Shown piece after piece: positions 1 through 8,701 of a stretch of DNA of 64,000 bases; the first letter of the stretch is position 1; the number at the start of each line of letters is the position of its first letter. The notes below the pieces were generated by a model, which saw nothing but the letters and a program-made list of their open reading frames with translations, searched no databases and had not been told where the DNA came from. The position numbers and the translations under genes were made by a program. Source of the DNA: Bog-950 sp964615305 (lineage in GTDB: Bacteria; Bacteroidota; Bacteroidia; Chitinophagales; LD1); assembly GCA_964615305.1 (NCBI GenBank), contig CAZTNA010000003.1, positions 1 through 64,000 on the forward strand, written 5' to 3'.

Positions 1-483
1 GGTGGCACCTGTTACTCCGTCTGCGCCTGTGGCACCATCGGCTCCCGTTGCTCCAATATCTCCTGTTGGGCCAGTTGGGCCAGTTGCTCCTGCTGGACCT
101 GTAGGGCCGGTAACTCCATCAATTCCGCTTGCGCCAGTAATACCCTGTAAACCCTGGGGGCCTGTTACTCCTGCTAAACCCGTTGCTCCGGTAGCGCCAA
201 TTGTTCCTTGTCCTGCACATAGTGAGTTCCATGTTGCATTGGCATAGTAGTAAAAACAGTTTAGTGTGATATCATACACTAACAACGCATTAGCCGGGTT
301 AACGATGGCTAATCTTTGAGCGGTAGTTACACGAGGAACCAACAATCCTTTGTTTGTAGAGCGCAGATCCAAAAGAGATGATGCATCGGGTGTAGTTGTT
401 CCGATACCAACGTTTTGCGTCTGAGAAAAACCCACCAACGAAAACATGAAAAGAAAACCTGCCAGAAGTAGCCGCTTCGCCAT
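1..483 (-). CDS. Collagen-like repeat secreted protein (N-terminal part)
   Basis: The reading frame starts at an ATG at 483 on the minus strand and runs off the window without a stop, so only about 161 residues are seen. Residues 1-20 are a signal peptide (MAKRLLLAGFLFMF, ending GFSQ). Then comes a segment (NVGIGTTTPDASSLLDL, followed by GLLVPR) that I know as the usual head of Bacteroidota tail-fibre-like surface proteins. From about residue 87 the sequence is Gly-X-Y triplets (GATGAT, GVTGPTGP, GDIGATGADG), i.e. a collagen-like stalk likely to trimerise outside the cell. The stalk explains a proline-rich open frame on the other strand. It lies just downstream of another surface-protein gene in the same orientation. 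Function beyond a surface fibre is unknown. Confidence 0.85.
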   Translation of the reverse strand, partial: MAKRLLLAGFLFMFSLVGFSQTQNVGIGTTTPDASSLLDLRSTNKGLLVPRVTTAQRLAIVNPANALLVYDITLNCFYYYANATWNSLCAGQGTIGATGATGLAGVTGPQGLQGITGASGIDGVTGPTGPAGATGPTGPTGDIGATGADGATGADGVTGAT

Positions 484-514
484 AGACGCTTATTTTAAAA
501 ACAGATGTTATAAT

Positions 515-2005
515 TTACCTTACTAAAGTTACGTTACCTTTTGCTGATTTGGGTTTGTCAGATCCCATAAATACATATTCGCACTTCCACACATAAGTCC
601 CCATTTCTTGTTCCATTCCCTTATAAATTCCATTCCAACCATCCTGTGGATCGGATGTTTGATAAACACGCTCGCCCCAACGGTTAAAAACCTCCAAATT
701 AAATTTCTGTATGTTTTTGTTTAGCGCATGGAACCAATCGTTTACTCCATCTCCGTTGGGAGAAAAAGCTGTTGGAACCAATAGATCGGGGTTGTTGACG
801 TTTACTATCAGGTTGTCTGAGGCCGTACAGCCCGCATCGTCTGTTACTGTAATGGTGTACTGCGTTGTAGCAGAAGGTGACGCATCGGGTGATTCGCAAT
901 TTGAACAGCTTAAATTGTCAACAGGGCTCCAATTGAGGGCAGTAACTATTAACGTTCCAACAGTGGGATTAAATATTGTTGACTCTCCTAAATTTATTGT
1001 TACATCAGGGCCCGCGTTCACCGTAAATTTTTTGCGCGCCAAGGCAAATGGTTCCGGCTGAAAATCGCTTACACCGGTAACACTAACCGTAGAGAACCCT
1101 AAGCCATTACCAGCAGTTGAGTTGCCGTTGTGGTTCCATCGGTTGGGAGCGTCCCAATGTCCCTGATCTGTCCAATTTCCATCGGTGATTGGGTCAAAAA
1201 ACATTTTTACTGCAGAAGGGTCATTGCCAAAAGAGTGATAGAGGCGGTGATAGAAATTCGGATTTACCTTGCATAGAATATCATCAAGCGTATTTACGTT
1301 ATAGCCATTGTTGGTAGCATCGCCCTTTACAACCATAGCACCATAAGTGTTAGCGATGGATGCTGTAGGCTCATATTCGATAGGGCGGAAAATACTGGGT
1401 GGATTAATATTCGATGGTGACCCAATGGGATAAATATATGCGGCAGTAGAATTTGTTGCCCGCGATAGTTTTCCGGTATTGACTGAGCTTACAAATCCGC
1501 TATTCCATGTTATGGCATTGGTGTTTGTATTTGTAACCAACATTTCGAAAGCATCAGTGGCCAGCTCAGCATTGTTTAGTCTTAACTCTCCGGAAGTAAC
1601 GGCATCAATCGTTTGTGTTTTTAAAACGCTGCCACCAAGTAGATTTAGGTGGTTGAATGTAGTAACCGCTGAGCCTGTAATCTGTTGAGCACCACCGTAC
1701 ATTTCTACCCATGAATTGTTTCCTGAATAAGCGCTGTTGTTCACCCAATTTCCTGATAGGCTGATTGTATCGCCACTTGCATTAATGGCACCATCATTAG
1801 TTACATTACCTTCAACTACAAGAGTGCCGGAATTATCTATTGTGCCTGAGCCATTTACTTGATTATTGTACAGCGAATTAGTTTTAACTATTAGAAAACC
1901 TCCATCTCTGATGTAAATGTTTGCTCCGTTGTTATTAAACAATGCTTGCGCAAACAAACTACACCAAAGAGAATACACGGGCATGAAAGCGTAAAACTTC
2001 CGCAT
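515..2005 (-). CDS. T9SS secreted surface protein with gliding-motility-associated C-terminal domain
   Basis: 496 residues. An N-terminal signal peptide (MRKFYAFMPVYSLW...AQA) is followed by a beta-rich region with repeated short hydrophobic motifs (residues about 25-330), then an Ig/PKD-like segment near 335-405 (VNAGPDVTINLGES, YTITVTDDAGC). The last 90 residues are the CHU_C / gliding-motility-associated domain: PTAFSPNGDGVNDWF, FNRWGERVYQ, DGWNGIYKG, GTYVWK. This domain sends proteins through the type IX secretion system (type B sorting). The protein is therefore exported and probably surface-attached; no catalytic domain is visible. It sits between two other minus-strand surface-protein genes, 31 bp from the collagen-like gene. 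The start fits the signal peptide. Confidence 0.88.
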   Translation of the reverse strand: MRKFYAFMPVYSLWCSLFAQALFNNNGANIYIRDGGFLIVKTNSLYNNQVNGSGTIDNSGTLVVEGNVTNDGAINASGDTISLSGNWVNNSAYSGNNSWVEMYGGAQQITGSAVTTFNHLNLLGGSVLKTQTIDAVTSGELRLNNAELATDAFEMLVTNTNTNAITWNSGFVSSVNTGKLSRATNSTAAYIYPIGSPSNINPPSIFRPIEYEPTASIANTYGAMVVKGDATNNGYNVNTLDDILCKVNPNFYHRLYHSFGNDPSAVKMFFDPITDGNWTDQGHWDAPNRWNHNGNSTAGNGLGFSTVSVTGVSDFQPEPFALARKKFTVNAGPDVTINLGESTIFNPTVGTLIVTALNWSPVDNLSCSNCESPDASPSATTQYTITVTDDAGCTASDNLIVNVNNPDLLVPTAFSPNGDGVNDWFHALNKNIQKFNLEVFNRWGERVYQTSDPQDGWNGIYKGMEQEMGTYVWKCEYVFMGSDKPKSAKGNVTLVR

Positions 2006-2084
2006 AGATTTTCTCAGTTAGTTTGGACGCATAAAGAAACTGTATTTTTTTATAATGCCAAGAAATTTTTTTTGGGGGAGGTAA

Positions 2085-4751
2085 TTAGTCCAGTTTTCCG
2101 CCCAATATGATATTTTTCGTAAAGCGCTTTACTTTGCCTTGCGGGTTAAAAACCTCTATGCGAGCCATATAGATACCTATGCGGGCTTTCTTTGAATCGT
2201 TGTCGGTGCCATCCCATTGAAATTGCCCACTGCTACCAAGCAACTCGTTTTTTATAAGGTTTCTAACCTCTCTACCTACCGCATCGAAAATACGAATGTT
2301 ACAAGCATAGCCGGCTTCGGTGAATTTGTAGCTGATGAATGAAAAATCTTTTTCTCCATCGTTATCGGGGGTGAAAACTTCGGGCGAAATGGAGATGTTA
2401 TTATCACTGATTCCGGTTTCGGAAAATTGTGAATTGAGATAGGTTGGCGTGGCAAAGCCCACGGTTGATGCGGCACTGTGCCAATTGTTTTTATCAACAG
2501 AGATCATATTGAAATCAATTCGCTCGAGAGAAACTCCGTCTTCTACATCCAGCAAAGCAAAGTGCCAGTCGTTCATGTACGCCACCGAATCGAGCACTTC
2601 GCCATTGTGTACTTTCAACACACAAACACTTTTGTTGTCGTCATAGTTTGGCAGCGCGGTTTCTACTATGTTACCGGGGTTCTGACAAAAATATTCCTGA
2701 CGAATATTATTGGCGTTTTGGGTGAGCACCACATAATCGTGCGGGAAAAGTAAATAGCTCTGCGTAGCGCCAGCTGACTGTTCTAACACTGTTTCGGGGG
2801 AAACAAAATCTTTTTCTAAAATATCGAGTTGCATTACATCAATAACGCGGTTACTGCGGTTGTAAAGTTCTACAAAATCGTAGCCACCGGTGCGTGGGTT
2901 GAAGAGAATTTCGTTGATGATAATATCGCCCGCCCGGGCTGTATCTGAAATAGCGAATCGGACCGAATCAGCAGAAACCGGGTTTCCATTGCAGTCAGTA
3001 AGGTTAGCGGTAGAAACAGAATAAACAATTCCGGCAGAAAAATTTTGCACGAACTCTAACTGCACGATGGTATAGTCAAAAGGAAGCGGCAATGCCAGAG
3101 CCGGATTTCCCACGCCATTGCTGATTGAATAATTTGTAAGCACTGAGGCAATACCATTGTTCAATGATTCGGAGAAATAAAGCAGCAATGTGTTTGGGTC
3201 CTGCAAGGTAGCGCGGAGTAGTTTGGGTGCGGTGGTATCGGGATTTACAGAAGCCACTGAATTTTTTTTACCGGGTGTGCCGCCTGAGGCATGTACACTG
3301 GCGCGCCAGTTATCTTGACCGCTACAAGGGTTTTGCGCATCTATTAATTCTATTGTCCAGCCGCCATCTTTTTTAGTTTCATCCACATACCACTCATCGG
3401 TATAGGGCACGTAGTGAATCAATGTGCCGGCATTATTCTTAAGCAGTAGATTATCGCCTGAATTGGTGAGCGATGGAAACGAGCCAACACTCAGCAGATT
3501 GTTGTAAGCCGCAAACAAACTGCTGTTGCTGCTTGAAGTGATAATAACAAACGAGTCGGGTAGTAAAAGATAGTTGGGCAGGGTGGCGGGTGAGCCGCTT
3601 CCGGTTTTGGAAAGTTCCCAGTTAAGCAGATTGATGGCTTTTGTGCTGCGGTTGTATAACTCCACAAACTCTGCATTCGGCAAGCCAATTTGAGGAGTAG
3701 GGTCGGGAAAAATTTCATTGATGATAATGTCAAATTTTTCGGCAACATCAGGTATGGCAAATTGAAAAGTGTAAGGTGTCATAGTGTTTGCCGCCAAGTC
3801 ACTTACACCACTAACGCTAAGTGAATAATTGGTTCCTGTACTAAAAGAATTGCTGAATGAAAGATGAACCAAACTAATATCAACGGCATCGAGGGTGGCG
3901 GTGGCGGCATTTCCTATTCCGTTGTTAATGGAATAATTGCTGAGTGTTTGCGCTGAAGAAACTTCTACCGGCTCGGAAAATTTTATATCCATGGTTGTAT
4001 TTGACAGCACGGTAGATGTTTGCACTACAGGTGGTGTGTTGTCAGGATTGATATTGCTCACACTAAAATCATCGAAGTAATAAAGGTTGTAGCGCGAAGC
4101 CGTGGAGTAATCGCACACTACACCAAAGTAGTTTGTTGTAATAATGGTATTATCGGTAAAACTTCCTTCGGTAGAAAAATTGTTACCGCCTGTTTTGTCG
4201 GCATACACATCCCATGTGCCGCCTGTGTGGCGCACCACACGAATACGGACACTGTTGGTAGTGCTGCCCGACATAATTCCGTTGAAGCCCGTAAAAACTT
4301 TGGTAGTAGTGCCGCCTGTCTGTTTAAAAATATCGAGTGAATCAGGAGCGGTACCGCTTTCGCCCAACTGGATAAAGTAGCCGTTTAAGCTGCCCGATAA
4401 ATCTTGTTGATCGCTGACCAGATAAATGCGAACCTGATTGGTAGAGCTGGGATTAAAATCAAGCCGCAATAAAAAATTCCATTCGGCAGAATCAATTAAT
4501 GTGCTGGCGGTAGAAAGATAGATAACGCTGGATGCCTGCGGGCCATTGCTTTGCAATGTATCGTTGGTTACTAAAAACGAGGTGGTGTTGCCTGCCCATG
4601 CTGGCGAGTTGGTAAAATCGCCATCAGAAAAATTATCGGTGACCTGTGCGGAAGAAAAAAGAGGCAGAAAAAAAATCAGCGCAATCAGTTTGGTTGGTGG
4701 GGGTGCCAACCAAGAAACACGCGCACAAAAAATCTTTCGTAAAAAATTCAT
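2085..4751 (-). CDS. Large secreted protein with two lamin-tail domains and FlgD-like C-terminus
   Basis: 888 residues. A signal peptide ends near residue 36 (FFLPLFSSAQ). A jelly-roll-like N-terminal part (about 37-230) is followed by Ig-like modules that share the pattern 'FSEPVEVSSAQTLSNYS' / 'FSESLNNGIASVLTNYS' (about 240-330 and 510-600). Each Ig-like module precedes a lamin-tail domain (IINEIFPDPTPQ...FVELYNRS and IINEILFNPRTGG...FVELYNRS). The C-terminus is FlgD-Ig-like (FTPDNDGEKDF, IRIFDAVGREV, FQWDGTDNDSKKA, GIYMARIEVF), as used by T9SS substrates. Lamin-tail domains in bacteria are known on secreted nucleases and surface proteins, but no nuclease motif is seen here. It is divergent from the gene at 4828. 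Confidence 0.85.
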   Translation of the reverse strand: MNFLRKIFCARVSWLAPPPTKLIALIFFLPLFSSAQVTDNFSDGDFTNSPAWAGNTTSFLVTNDTLQSNGPQASSVIYLSTASTLIDSAEWNFLLRLDFNPSSTNQVRIYLVSDQQDLSGSLNGYFIQLGESGTAPDSLDIFKQTGGTTTKVFTGFNGIMSGSTTNSVRIRVVRHTGGTWDVYADKTGGNNFSTEGSFTDNTIITTNYFGVVCDYSTASRYNLYYFDDFSVSNINPDNTPPVVQTSTVLSNTTMDIKFSEPVEVSSAQTLSNYSINNGIGNAATATLDAVDISLVHLSFSNSFSTGTNYSLSVSGVSDLAANTMTPYTFQFAIPDVAEKFDIIINEIFPDPTPQIGLPNAEFVELYNRSTKAINLLNWELSKTGSGSPATLPNYLLLPDSFVIITSSSNSSLFAAYNNLLSVGSFPSLTNSGDNLLLKNNAGTLIHYVPYTDEWYVDETKKDGGWTIELIDAQNPCSGQDNWRASVHASGGTPGKKNSVASVNPDTTAPKLLRATLQDPNTLLLYFSESLNNGIASVLTNYSISNGVGNPALALPLPFDYTIVQLEFVQNFSAGIVYSVSTANLTDCNGNPVSADSVRFAISDTARAGDIIINEILFNPRTGGYDFVELYNRSNRVIDVMQLDILEKDFVSPETVLEQSAGATQSYLLFPHDYVVLTQNANNIRQEYFCQNPGNIVETALPNYDDNKSVCVLKVHNGEVLDSVAYMNDWHFALLDVEDGVSLERIDFNMISVDKNNWHSAASTVGFATPTYLNSQFSETGISDNNISISPEVFTPDNDGEKDFSFISYKFTEAGYACNIRIFDAVGREVRNLIKNELLGSSGQFQWDGTDNDSKKARIGIYMARIEVFNPQGKVKRFTKNIILGGKLD

Positions 4752-4827
4752 GTTGCCAAAATAGAATTTTTGGTTTGCGTTAAACTTTCGAAAAAACGGT
4801 TGGTCAGAAACGCCTAAACTAACAAGT

Positions 4828-6051
4828 ATGCAGTCGAAAAATTTCTACGCACTATGTTTTTCGCTCCTGATTTTTTTTGCCGGCTATAGTCAAGGCAAGA
4901 TTTTTATTTACCTCAACAGCCATAACGAAGACAACATTGGCTACCTGAACGGCACCGGTGGCTATATGAGCTACCTACAGAGCCGAAACGCTCTGGTGCA
5001 ATACGCTACTCTGGCTAAAAACAAAGGCGCCAAACAAAACTGGGGAAGCGACCATGTTGCGCTTCGCGCCATTGCACAATACGACACGGGTGTTACGCTC
5101 AATTCTACCAACGGAAAAAATCTTTGCCGCTGGATGAGCGAAGATATAGGTGTAGAGTGTGACCCGCACAGCCATGAGACCACCTACAACTACGGTGATG
5201 TGGCTTACTTGATGAATCAGTTAGGTGTAACACCCAGTGGAAATATCAGCGGTTTTTTATTCGGGCAATTGCAAAACGGAAATAACTGGGAAGATTATGA
5301 TGACGGCATTCAGGGTGATTCTTTTCCCGCCTACACCTGGCACCCGAATGTGTTGTGGGGTGGCGGCTCGCCTAATCATATTGATGATTTGAACTATTAC
5401 GGATGTTATAAACCCAAGAGCATGGCCGAGGTAAATGTGCACGATCCATCTAAAAATCTAACGTTGGTGGGTGTGGGTTGTCATATAAAGATGGAGGACA
5501 CTTCTACCATTGCTTACAACATGAGCATTATTCACCGGTTAGTAGATGCAGTTGATAACGGCACACTGCCCGCCAACGGAGTTTACACGCAGGAGATAAT
5601 GTGCAACGAAGGCAAAATGAAGCTGCCGTATTTTCTACCGCTTGTTGCAGAAATGATTGACTCGGTAAATATATTGGTTCAGCAAGGCAAGGTAGAGTGG
5701 GCAAACATTTCTGAAATACGCGATTACTGGCTAACACAATACGACAGCGTGCCTTTTGTGTACGACTGCGATTTCAATGAGGTAATTGGGCTGCCTCTTA
5801 CGGGTATTGCTGATTCCGAATTGACGATTGCGGATGTAAAAATATTCCCCAACCCTGTAAACGATGTGCTGAATATAGAAGTAACTGATGCCATGGTGGG
5901 CGAAGAAATTTCTGTGCATGATATAAGCGGAAGAAAATTTTTCGGCAGCACGATTTCAGATTTCACTTTCAAAATTTCTACTGCTGATTTTGTATCCGGT
6001 ATTTACATAGTAAAGATTGGTTCGGCTATTTCTAAATTCGCGAAGCAGTAA
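4828..6051 (+). CDS. Secreted protein of unknown function with T9SS type A sorting domain
   Basis: 407 residues with a signal peptide (FSLLIFFAGYSQ). The mature N-terminal domain (about 24-310) carries the motifs YLNSHNEDN and VECDPHSHE, which recall the metal-binding Asp/His segments of polysaccharide-deacetylase-like (NodB-type) folds, but I cannot place it in a named family. The last 75 residues are a type A sorting domain (IFPNPVNDVLNIEV, VHDISGRKF, SGIYIVKI). Its C-terminus closely resembles that of the next gene, which starts 9 bp downstream, so the two were probably built from one tail and are likely co-transcribed. I infer a secreted enzyme acting on an extracellular polymer; the substrate is unknown. 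Confidence 0.7.
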   Translation: MQSKNFYALCFSLLIFFAGYSQGKIFIYLNSHNEDNIGYLNGTGGYMSYLQSRNALVQYATLAKNKGAKQNWGSDHVALRAIAQYDTGVTLNSTNGKNLCRWMSEDIGVECDPHSHETTYNYGDVAYLMNQLGVTPSGNISGFLFGQLQNGNNWEDYDDGIQGDSFPAYTWHPNVLWGGGSPNHIDDLNYYGCYKPKSMAEVNVHDPSKNLTLVGVGCHIKMEDTSTIAYNMSIIHRLVDAVDNGTLPANGVYTQEIMCNEGKMKLPYFLPLVAEMIDSVNILVQQGKVEWANISEIRDYWLTQYDSVPFVYDCDFNEVIGLPLTGIADSELTIADVKIFPNPVNDVLNIEVTDAMVGEEISVHDISGRKFFGSTISDFTFKISTADFVSGIYIVKIGSAISKFAKQ

Positions 6052-6059
6052 TTTACTTT

Positions 6060-7499
6060 ATGAAAAACACCTTTACCCTTCTGCTTCTGTTACTCTGTTC
6101 TGCTTCTTTTTCGCAATTTACGCTCACGGTAACCAACGGCTACGGGGGGGGCACTTACAGCGCGGGCGATACCGTGCATATCTGGAGCAAGGAATATCCG
6201 CTGACAGATGTGTTTGATAAGTGGACGGGCGATGTGCAGTTTTTGGAGCATGATGACGAATGGCATACAACAGTGATTATGCCTGCACAACATGTGGCGG
6301 TTACGGGGCATACGCGCACCATTGGTTCGTTCACTATTAGCCACGAAAGTATTATGGGGCGCGATACACTCAAAGAAGTGTATTCGTATTTCCCACCTAA
6401 TTTTAAAGGCGTTATTTTTTGTTTTCACGGCACAGGAGGGCAAGCCACTAACTGGACAACCCTTTTTGATTACGTGCAGTTTTTGCACGATGCGGTGGCC
6501 GATACCTTTGCCTTTATCATTACCGAATCGGAAGAAACCACCAAGCAGGCTGACTTAAATAACAACGGCAAGCTGAACCAATGGAACTACCTACCTTACG
6601 ACTCTACCAATGTTGACTTTGCAAACCTGCAAGCATTGATAGATACGTTTGAGTTACGTGGCATTACCAATTCTTCTACCCGTTATTTTTCAGTGGGTAT
6701 GAGTAATGGTGGTGCATTCTCCGCTACTGCAGCTACTTATTTTAACTGGGCAGCTGCTGTTTCTTATTGCGCACAAGCCGGAAATTTGTTGGCGAGTATC
6801 ACTACAGTACCTATACAATGGTGCATGGCTAAGTATGATAACCATCCGAATGTGGGGCAAGCGGGTAATGCCGAAGCATTGGCTAATCATAACACAATGG
6901 TAAACCGCGGCATTTGTTCACGGTATTTTTTGCTGGATCATTCTCCTGTTTACCCGCAACGGTTTATGCGCAGTTCTACTATTACTCAAACCAAGTCGAA
7001 CAACCTGGTGTTGGAATTGCAAAACAACCATCTGCTGAACACCAACAAGTATTTGTTGTATGCTGCCGATACTATCGGAGCAAGAATTATGGCTTCGCCC
7101 GCTTTGTACCCGCAGTTTCTTACTCTGGCGGCTACTGACAAAATTTTTATGGCCACACAGGTAGATGTTATGTATTCGGCCCATCAGTTTTATTGCGATT
7201 ACGATAAGCGCGCGTTGGAGTTTTTCAATTATCAGTGCGCTGTGCCTACAGGAATTTCGGATTTCGAATGGCGGATGGCGGATTTTCAAATACAGCCGAA
7301 TCCGGTGAATGATGTGTTGATGGTTTCTGTTTCGGAAAATCTAATTGGAGAAGAAGCTGCTGTGTTTGACTTAAGTGGAAGAAAAGTTCTTAGTGCGGCT
7401 GTTTCAGCTTTGAGATTTGAACTTCGAACTTTGAACTTAAGTAATGGCCTTTACTTTCTGTGCATAAAAAATGAGATACGAAAGTTTGTAAAAGATTGA
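6060..7499 (+). CDS. Secreted alpha/beta-hydrolase (esterase/depolymerase-like) with T9SS sorting domain
   Basis: 479 residues. A signal peptide (TLLLLLLCSASFS) is followed by a short beta domain (about 20-85, including WTGDVQFLEHDDEW). An alpha/beta-hydrolase domain comes next: oxyanion segment CFHGTGGQ near 123, and nucleophile elbow G-M-S-N-G with Ser215 in SVGMSNGGAFS. The arrangement resembles PHB-depolymerase/feruloyl-esterase-type carboxylesterases. The tail is a type A sorting domain (IQPNPVNDVLMVSV, FDLSGRKVL, NGLYFLCI). It follows the gene at 4828 by 9 bp and shares its tail, so the pair may act on one extracellular substrate. The substrate is an open question. Confidence 0.8.
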   Translation: MKNTFTLLLLLLCSASFSQFTLTVTNGYGGGTYSAGDTVHIWSKEYPLTDVFDKWTGDVQFLEHDDEWHTTVIMPAQHVAVTGHTRTIGSFTISHESIMGRDTLKEVYSYFPPNFKGVIFCFHGTGGQATNWTTLFDYVQFLHDAVADTFAFIITESEETTKQADLNNNGKLNQWNYLPYDSTNVDFANLQALIDTFELRGITNSSTRYFSVGMSNGGAFSATAATYFNWAAAVSYCAQAGNLLASITTVPIQWCMAKYDNHPNVGQAGNAEALANHNTMVNRGICSRYFLLDHSPVYPQRFMRSSTITQTKSNNLVLELQNNHLLNTNKYLLYAADTIGARIMASPALYPQFLTLAATDKIFMATQVDVMYSAHQFYCDYDKRALEFFNYQCAVPTGISDFEWRMADFQIQPNPVNDVLMVSVSENLIGEEAAVFDLSGRKVLSAAVSALRFELRTLNLSNGLYFLCIKNEIRKFVKD

Positions 7500-7539
7500 T
7501 TCAACTTTCCGATAATTGCGGCTCTTAAAAAACAACTAC

Positions 7540-8529
7540 ATGAAAGTAGCCGTAGTGGGCGCCACCGGATTGGTGGGCTCAAAAATGTTGCAGGTATTAG
7601 CCGAAAGAAATTTTCCGGTAACCGAACTGATACCCGTAGCCAGTGAAAAAAGCATTGGCAAGAAAGTTTCGTTTAAGGGTACCGAATATTCTATTGTGGG
7701 CTGGCAGGATGCGGTGGCTATGAAACCAAGTGTAGCTATTTTCAGTGCGGGCGGTTCTACTTCAAAAGAGCTGGCTCCGAAATTTGCCCAAGCAGGATGC
7801 ACGGTTATTGATAATTCTTCGGCCTGGAGAATGGAGCCCAACATTCCGTTGATTGTGCCTGAGATAAATGCTTCGGTGCTTACCGCTGCTCATAAAATTA
7901 TTGCCAACCCCAACTGCTCTACCATACAAATGGTGGTGGTGCTCAAGCCGCTGCACGATAAATACAAAATTAAGCGCGTAGTGGTTTCTACTTACCAGAG
8001 TGTAACGGGCACGGGCAAAAAAGCGGTTGACCAAATGATGAACGAGCGCGCGGGTGTAAAGGGCGAAATGGCTTACGCCTATCAAATTGATATGAACGCA
8101 CTGCCGCATATTGATGTGTTTTTAGATAACGGCTACACCAAAGAAGAAATGAAAATGGTGAACGAAACCTGCAAGATAATGGGCGATGACACTATACGGG
8201 TAACCGCTACTACCGTACGCATACCCACCATTGGCGGCCACAGCGAAAGCGTGAACATAGAGTTTGAAAAAGATTTTGATTTAGATGAAGTGCGCAGCAT
8301 TCTTTCCAGTGCACCGGGCGTGGTGGTAGTAGATGATGTAAAGAACCTGAAATACCCTATGCCTATACACGCTCACGATAAAGACGAAACTTTTGTTGGC
8401 CGCATACGCAGAGATGAAACTCAACCTAACACGCTCAACTGCTGGATAGTTTCTGATAACCTTCGCAAAGGTGCTGCTACCAATGCCGTGCAGATAGCGG
8501 AGTATTTGATGGAGAAGAAGTTGCTGTAA
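7540..8529 (+). CDS. asd: Aspartate-semialdehyde dehydrogenase
   Basis: 329 residues from the ATG at 7540; an upstream TTG at 7516 would only add a non-conserved extension before MKVAVVGATGLVG. The enzyme reduces aspartyl phosphate to aspartate semialdehyde with NADPH, the shared step toward threonine, methionine and lysine/diaminopimelate. Visible signatures are the Rossmann motif GATGLVG (residues 7-13), the catalytic cysteine in ANPNCSTIQM (Cys126), and the substrate-binding stretch with a conserved His in TIGGHSES. Length is normal. It is separate from the thrABC cluster at 24.6 kb although it serves the same pathway. A palindromic repeat starts right after the stop codon, and a bidirectional terminator follows. 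Confidence 0.96.
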   Translation: MKVAVVGATGLVGSKMLQVLAERNFPVTELIPVASEKSIGKKVSFKGTEYSIVGWQDAVAMKPSVAIFSAGGSTSKELAPKFAQAGCTVIDNSSAWRMEPNIPLIVPEINASVLTAAHKIIANPNCSTIQMVVVLKPLHDKYKIKRVVVSTYQSVTGTGKKAVDQMMNERAGVKGEMAYAYQIDMNALPHIDVFLDNGYTKEEMKMVNETCKIMGDDTIRVTATTVRIPTIGGHSESVNIEFEKDFDLDEVRSILSSAPGVVVVDDVKNLKYPMPIHAHDKDETFVGRIRRDETQPNTLNCWIVSDNLRKGAATNAVQIAEYLMEKKLL

Positions 8530-8640
8530 TACCCCTAAATCCCCTTCCCGCAAGCGGGATGAAACAAAAGGGGACTTTAACAGCCGCCTCATCCGTTCCG
8601 CTGAAAAGCGCGGAACTCCTTCTCCTAAAGGAGAAGGAAA
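8530..8640. repeat. GC-rich palindromic repeat, copy R1
   Basis: Directly after the asd stop codon, ACCCCTAAATCCCC begins a stretch with an internal CCCGC-AAGCGGG palindrome and a closing TCTCCTAAAGGAGA palindrome. ACCCCTAAAT also abuts stop codons at 12034-12046 and 12991-13003. The segment AAGCGGGATGAAACA recurs near 10426. I take it as a dispersed non-coding repeat of this genome. Confidence 0.65.
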
Positions 8641-8681
8641 AACAAAAGAGTCCCGCAATGGTTGCGGGACTCTTTTGTTTT
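8641..8681. terminator. Bidirectional intrinsic terminator
   Basis: A perfect 18-bp inverted repeat (8641-8658 with 8662-8679) encloses a TGG loop. The stem is GC-rich next to the loop, with A-rich and T-rich flanks that serve both strands. It lies between convergent asd and the ELWxxDGT gene. Confidence 0.85.
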
Positions 8682-8701
8682 AGAGATTCAATCGTCTTCG
8701 T

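Noticed and set aside
2..247. Proline-rich open frame on the plus strand (repeated APV and GPV)
   Set aside because: It is the complement of the Gly-X-Y collagen-like repeats of the minus-strand gene, which has a start, signal peptide and family head.
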